The notes beneath the pieces were generated by a model. That model was given only the letters and a program-made list of their open reading frames with translations, searched no databases and was not told the origin of the DNA. A program made the translations under genes and the position numbers. This document shows positions 58,435 to 64,000 of a DNA stretch of 64,000 nucleotides, piece after piece (position 1 is the stretch's first letter; each line of letters opens with the position of its first letter). The stretch is from Rhododendron vialii (lineage: Eukaryota; Streptophyta; Magnoliopsida; Ericales; Ericaceae): the NCBI RefSeq assembly GCF_030253575.1, contig NC_080561.1, positions 37,805,564-37,869,563 on the forward strand, read 5' to 3'.

Positions 58435-60910
58435 TCAACATTTGGGAAGATCTGACGGTGGAGGAAGCAGCTTTTGGTTTGGAAGCTTTCCATCTAAAAC
58501 AAGCCAAGCCATTTTCAATCCCCAGCTGGTGTGGACTTCCAGGTGGCAGTGCATGAACCATACCCCTGATCACAAAATATTTAACACCATCAATACCAAC
58601 ATTAGAAAAACTTTATAATTTTACTACATATTGATTTTATTTATTTGTTCGGAATTTTCACACTCTACCATATGATAAACAAACAAGAATTATATTTGTA
58701 AAAACTTAAATAATGATATATTAATTTGCTATAACTACGGACAGAGATTTTCTTTGAACAAGTATTTATATTGTGGATTTCTACCCTTGGTTTTTCCAGT
58801 TGATTGGCTATAAAATATTAAAATGTGACATTTACCAAAAAAAAAAAACTTACCCGGGTTGTCAGCTAGAAATCGGAGAGCGACCCAACCACCAGAGGGC
58901 ACACCCACTGTGTTCCTCTCCATGGGGTCAACAAGATTGAATTTTTTCGGGTCGTTATTTGGGTCGAAGTTCCCGAACCCTTGGCCCACAATAAAGAAGT
59001 TGAACCCATGGAGATGAAGTGGGTGGCTCTCAGCTCCAAGAATGCTTGTGTCCTGCAATATCACCTCCACACTAGTGTTAAATTTCAGCACCAAAACCTC
59101 GGTTCCATTTCCCACCATAGTGTTGTTTGGCGGGTTACCAGTGTAGTTAAACCAATGGGTCGGGTTGAACGGAAAATACGGGCTATAAACACCGTTTGAT
59201 CGCCTGAAGAAGTGGGATTGGAGCAGGGCCGTGGTTGGTTGTATAAAGGATATGTTGTTGACAGAAGCCGCGAATTTCGTTCCATTCGGCCCTTGGCATG
59301 TTTGGTTTTGGTCACATGGATTTGTTCCAAGGCCTACTGTGAAGAAGAAACGTTTATCGACTTTCTGGGGCACATTGGCAGGGTATTGAGCACTGGCTAA
59401 GCTTTTGAGTTTGTTTGTGAAATTGGTGGCGAAGGAAGTGTCATTTAGAGCCGGCAATGCTGGTTTGAAGAGTGGTAATTTTTTCATCGGCTCTGGAGAG
59501 TGGAGAGAGGGCGATTCGTATTCTAGAATGCCAGCCACGGTAGAATTGTCGAACGTTCCCTGGCCAGTGGCGTATGGTCTCGCCATCATGAGAAAAGTGG
59601 CACTTGGAAAAAACGGTTTGGCCTTGAGAAGAACATTTGTGGTCTGTCCAGGGGCAATGAGGAGGATGCTGGTCTCGAACGGTTTGACGTAAATGGCATC
59701 AGCTTCGACGATAGTGAGAGTGTGGTTCGCGATACTGAAGAAGAGCTCGTCATTGAGTGCCGCGTTGATCAGGCGAAGAAGGTAGGTCTTCCCCGGCTTA
59801 ACTCTCAGCTTGAATGTATCTGTACTTATGGAGAAGGTTTGTCTAATTCAGCCCCTTGTATATCTAACCAGATGTAAATGATAGGAAAACATATTTTTCA
59901 AAGATGGGAACCGAAGAAAGCAAAGCTTTTCGTACCTTTGGCAGAGCAATTGTACAATGGGCCTGGAAGCCCATTGAGAGTATATGCCTCAGAGACATTT
60001 GGACCACCACCAGTTTGTAGGGCTTGGCTTATTATTGCCTCAGTATCTGCATTGAACCACTCACCTACAACAAGAATTGGGGTTTGTGTGAGCAGTCTAA
60101 AATAACATTGGCATTTGGTCAAGAGAAAAAATCTCGATAAAGTGTACGTTATCTATGCACGCAGAATGTTTGACATTTTACCGAGTTTGCAGTTTTACGT
60201 TGAAAGAAATTAGGATGTGGAAAGTTGATTACCGAAGATGATGGGAACTTCCTTGTATGGTTTGACAAATGGGTAGGAGGCGTTAGGCTTGGGAAGAATG
60301 ATCAAAGGACCATAGACAGTTGATCTTAACCACGAAATATGGGCATGCCAGAAGAGAGTTCCTCTTTGGCCAACGATAGTGTAGTTGTACACATAGCTCT
60401 GCCCAGTTTGTATCGGGCATTGAGTGATGTATGCCGGCCCATCGGCCCATCCGGACCTGAGCTGCCTAATGCCATGCCTGTCTCAAATGAAAATGCAATA
60501 CCATTAAGACGTCATTGTGAATGAACTTTATATACAAAAATTCTCTTTGTGTATCATTTCGTACCAGTGAATTGATATATTGTTTTGAACATGATTAACA
60601 ACTTTTATGAGAAGATGGTCACCCTCCCTAGCTTCAATGCGAGGCCCTGGAAACAGCCCGTTCACAGTAACCATGCTCTTCGTATGGCACAACCGCGTCA
60701 CATTTTGCAACTTGATCTACAAAACAATTGTCATCATTGTTAAAAGTGCTAAACAAAAAGAAAAAACTGTAACCAACTTTATTCTCGGGGCCAAATGACG
60801 CGTACATCAAATGTGTAGTGCCTCGTTACACCTGCACCCTCCGCGACTGCAAACCAAAGGAGAGGCAATGCTGCGAATACTAGGGATGAAAAATGTGAAG
60901 AAGTGGCCAT
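58435..60910 (-). CDS. LAC17: Laccase (LAC17-like), six exons, 575 aa
   Basis: Exons on the minus strand: 60910-60806, 60716-60565, 60477-60233, 60064-59936, 59819-58854, 58565-58435. All are GT-AG and join to 576 codons with stop. A signal peptide of about 27 residues precedes GVTRHYTFD. Copper ligands: HWHG (85-88), WHAH (129-132), HPLHLHG (476-482), HCHLEVH (538-544). Motifs such as [29 protein letters not shown] and [16 protein letters not shown] resemble Arabidopsis LAC17 closely, making this the best LAC17 candidate of the four. It has the most compact introns (87-288 bp). Its 5' flank is duplicated upstream of the neighbouring laccase. The product should act in the apoplast on monolignols; expression cannot be read from sequence. 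Confidence 0.95.
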
Positions 60911-60962
60911 TTTTTTTCCCTATTGCCTTCTGTTTTCATCAAAAAGCATCTGATGGGGTTTG

Positions 60963-61003
60963 TATAAATAGGTAGAGGAGCATTGAGAGGAAAGGGTGTT
61001 TGC
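60963..61003 (-). promoter_or_regulatory. TATA box and MYB-type element of the last laccase
   Basis: TATTTATA on the minus strand (60963-60970) is about 55 bp before the ATG. ACCTAAT (60997-61003) matches ACC(A/T)A(A/C)(T/C). The second MYB-type site seen in the sister promoter is changed here (AGCAAAC instead of ACCAAAC). Confidence 0.55.
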
Positions 61004-61936
61004 TTGATTAGGTGATGCATATTGTCTGTTTCTAAGAGAAGCTAGGGCTGAAATATTAGTAAGATCTTGAATAACACTTTGATTGGACCAGCACAGTTGT
61101 TAGAAAACAACCTTAGAGTGATGTCAAAGACAATCTACGATTTCATTTTGGCATGTAATCCTTTCTCTTATATCCCTCTCAAACACTTTCCTTCATGCAG
61201 ATGCATTGTGCGACTATCATACTTGATTTTGAGATCATATCGATCTCGCTTGTTTGCCAGGACCGGCTCTGACTTTTCGGAGTCTAAGGCGAAGATTAAA
61301 GACTCCCCCCTTTTTTTTGTTGTTGGAGGGGCCTGTAAGACTTTCAAATTTTCGAGGGCCTAATACGGCAGCGCCTCATGCTTTAGCTTGGGGCCGGCTT
61401 GGTTTGCTACAAATTACTGTGAAGTTTAATTTCATCCGTTGCATTTGTCTCCAGTAAAGTTTAGTTTATGTGATACTTTAAGTAATTTTTTTTGATAGTA
61501 TTACGTACGTAACACAAGCCATGTTATAAGCAACAAATAGTATCTGCATTTGACTTGTACTTGAGCATTTTCATAAGGTTCCGTTTGGCTTGCGTAAGAT
61601 GCTTGTTATGTTTCCAATTATTTAAAAACAATGGTACGTTATTGTAGAATTTCCTAATTCCCCTGTTCAAGACTTGCCGAAAAGACAAGAAGGGAAAAAA
61701 AAATCTAAAAACTAATTCAGTGTTTTAGAGACCCCAAATGTAGCCTAAGAAGCATTCTTGGAGATTGATGGTGGATTTATTCTAGGAGGTCTTGAGGCAC
61801 CGTTACATGGTGCTCTGACTCTTTTCATAATCATACATTTCATATGGGCTGATTAGTATATGGACACCACATGAATGTGTGATTATGGTGAGTATTAGAG
61901 CACTACCTAACCACTGTACTCCATGACCAGTAAATA
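61004..61936. other. Upstream flank of the last laccase
   Basis: Parts at 61075-61150 match the flank of laccase 3 at 50370-50440. No gene was seen. Confidence 0.5.
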
Positions 61937-62558
61937 ATTAGTCGTGCTATTGGATCCCGAATTAACTTGCGACAACCCTTTTTAAATAGTTGAGAAAATA
62001 TTTTCACCGTGATTGAAGCATGTGGATGCTGCTGAGTGGGTGCAAAGCGGCCGATCCGACCGTTCATATCGGCTCGAACGGCTCGGATCGAACCTTAGCA
62101 CAAAAAAATTCGCATAAAAATCTGAACTATACATTGCTTGGTTAAGATCCCCAAATGCACTCCTAAATTTCTAGGTGATCAGATGCACTAAATGCGATAG
62201 ACTTAAGCTTCTTTTTTTTTGAAACACCAAAAAATTTATTAAGAATAATTAGTCGTGCTATTGGATCCCGAATTAACTTGCGACAACCCTTTTTAAATAG
62301 TTGAGAAAATATTTTCACCGTGATTGAAGCATGTGGATGCTGCCGAGTGGGTGCAAAGCGGCCGATCCGACCGTTCATATCGGCTCGAACGGCTCGGATC
62401 GAACCTTAGCACAAAAAAATTCGCATAAAAATCTGAACTATACATTGCTTGGTTAAGATCCCCAAATGCACTCCTAAATTTCTAGGTGATCAGATGCACT
62501 AAATGCGATAGACTTAAGCTTCTTTTTTTTTGAAACACCAAAAATTTATTAAGAAACT
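61937..62558. repeat. 311-bp tandem duplication
   Basis: The block TAATTAGTCGTGCTATTGGA ... CACCAAAAAATTTATTAAGAA occurs twice with a 311-bp period. I find only one base change (GCTGCTGAG against GCTGCCGAG) and a one-base difference in an A run, so the event is very recent. Confidence 0.95.
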
Positions 62559-62659
62559 TGACAAATGGTACATCAAGCTTAAATGCGATACATTTAAGCT
62601 TTTACTTTGAGAGGAGCATGGAAAATGACATTTTCTACTAACAAACATGATAAACTTGT

Positions 62660-63545
62660 GAATTGGCGGGAACCAAACAAATCAATGCTTATCTGAAGTG
62701 TTCTTTTCTAAGAAGTACTGCAAGCTATCGGGGACGCATTTGTCATTTTCATGAAGTATAATAGGCCATGAAGGAATCGTTGAAGAAGCAAGCTAGGTTG
62801 GTGCATGGCTGGTGTACTATTGTCGCTACCATTTTCACAAGCTTCTTAATTTCAAAACCCCAGAATTCAATTTGCTAGGTAGAGAGGGTTCCTGAAATGG
62901 TTGCTTGAAACCTACTTGCCCATTTTCTGAAATTCTTCCGATATCGATCCATCCTCCTCATTGTCAACTTCTAAGCTTTAATTTCTGTGTTTGAATCAAC
63001 CGAACGTTTAAGTTCGTCGAACATTCATGGCTGCTTTTGTTATCTATTATAAGTTTTTTCAGCACCTGTTTTACATGGTATCTATTACTATAAGTTATTT
63101 CAGCATCCGTTTTACTGGTAAGAATGGTTTTATTTATTATCAACTTTTAGTTCAATATTCTAGAGTTTTATGTATACACTTATGTAACTTGAAGCATGGT
63201 TTTTCTGCTTATAATAATAAGTATTTTTTTTTCCCCCTTCTTTTTGTTTTGTTATGTTTTTCTGACATCGGAGTATTATTATTATTTTTCTTTCTCCTTC
63301 TTTATATTATTTTTGTGAAGTTAAATTGAACGCGAAGGGAGAAAATTCATATGGCAATGTCAATACTAATGAACTTGCCAATCAATGAGGGGTTGGTTCA
63401 TGGTTGGAAACTCGGAATTAGTTGGACAATGCTCACGTTCGAGTTTCCGTAGCTCCTAAACATACTTCTAACACCACTGATACGTTGGGGGATCTTAGTT
63501 TCGGTCTTGAAATAGGTGCAGTGGAGTCACTATAAATAGTGGTGT
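62660..63545. repeat. Distal 5' flank of laccase 4, duplicated at 52286-54970
   Basis: Same sequence order as the other copy but lacking the solo LTR and the GGCTCC-ended MITE. It therefore preserves the pre-insertion state. Confidence 0.9.
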
Positions 63546-63704
63546 GGTGTGATGGGACAATATTCAATGACGGAGGTGACGGGATATCATACCTCCATTT
63601 CCATTTCAGTCGCACTTCGGGTTGGTGGGTGCTGTGCAGCGGACCTGGGGGGCTGCTGTCCCTCAAGGGACAGCAGCGTGCTGTCCCTGCCGATGGGGCC
63701 CCGC

Positions 63705-64000
63705 CCTGGTCTTGCTCTAACGATCGAAAATGTTCACTTCGTAGAGCTCGTCGAGTTGAACAAATATGCAAAAAATCAGTTTGATTGGATATCTTTAAGT
63801 GCCTGATCGGAACACATATAACTTTCCAATAATGGGTTCTAGTAGATTTGATTCAGTGTTTCGGATCCATTCTTTTCAAGACGAAAAGGTTTCGATGAGG
63901 CACTTAATGATATCCGATCGAGCTGATTTTTTACGTATTTGTTCAACTCGACAAGCTCTACGAAGTGAACGTTTTCGATCGTTGGAGCGAGACCGGAGCG
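63705..64000. mobile_element. Fold-back element cut by the window end
   Basis: The left arm (TCTAACGATCGAAAATGTTC, GTAGAGCTCGTCGAGTTGAA, about 63715-63810) is the inverted copy of 63890-64000 (TTCAACTCGACAAGCTCTAC, GAACGTTTTCGATCGTTGGA). The centre is near 63855. The left arm is preceded by a short palindrome GCTGCTGTCCCTCAAGGGAC at 63651-63670. The right end lies outside the window. Confidence 0.75.

Overview
This is nuclear DNA from a flowering plant, most likely a woody eudicot. The evidence is GT-AG intron genes of plant families (laccase, FHY1, PAT16-type S-acyltransferase), tRNA-derived SINEs that resemble the Au type, CACTA/hAT/Mutator/Tourist-type elements and a piece of plant mitochondrial 18S rRNA. 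Some fold-back repeat families recall Ericales genomes, but I cannot assign a species from this window. The DNA is AT-rich and roughly three quarters intergenic.

Six intact-looking protein genes can be assembled exon by exon. Four are laccases with the same six-exon architecture: one on the plus strand (16974-19829) and three on the minus strand (39062-42697, 46852-50188, 58435-60910). All keep the copper-ligand motifs and most resemble the LAC17/LAC2 group that oxidises monolignols in the cell wall. Between the plus-strand copy and the other three lie two unrelated minus-strand genes: an FHY1/FHL homologue (24007-27748; phytochrome A nuclear import) and a PAT16-like DHHC S-acyltransferase (30770-36445). 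Every laccase has a TATA-like box and, just upstream of it, a 7-mer matching the secondary-wall MYB element ACC(A/T)A(A/C)(T/C). This suggests the cluster kept a common wall-thickening control.

0-16.9 kb is repeat territory. It holds a four-unit tandem array (SINE-like head plus fold-back) at 0.2-2.9 kb, a complete 1.1 kb CACTA element with TTT target duplication directly abutting a mitochondrial insertion, several SINEs, and one unidentified coding remnant near 11.5 kb. 20.5-22.5 kb holds five fold-back elements in a row, including a 380-bp almost perfect palindrome. The introns of FHY1, PAT16 and the laccases carry MITEs, a LINE fragment and tandem duplications. 43-46.8 kb and 50.3-58.4 kb hold nested elements and a solo LTR. 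61-64 kb repeats the far-upstream region of the neighbouring laccase, which shows that the last two laccases arose by duplication of a block that included their 5' flanks.

Nothing looks like a wholly new system. The strongest points are the laccase cluster with its shared promoter layout, the duplicated 5' flank with a readable empty site for the solo LTR, and the family of related fold-back elements. All exon models were read by eye and checked only for splice consensus, frame and family-typical exon lengths.
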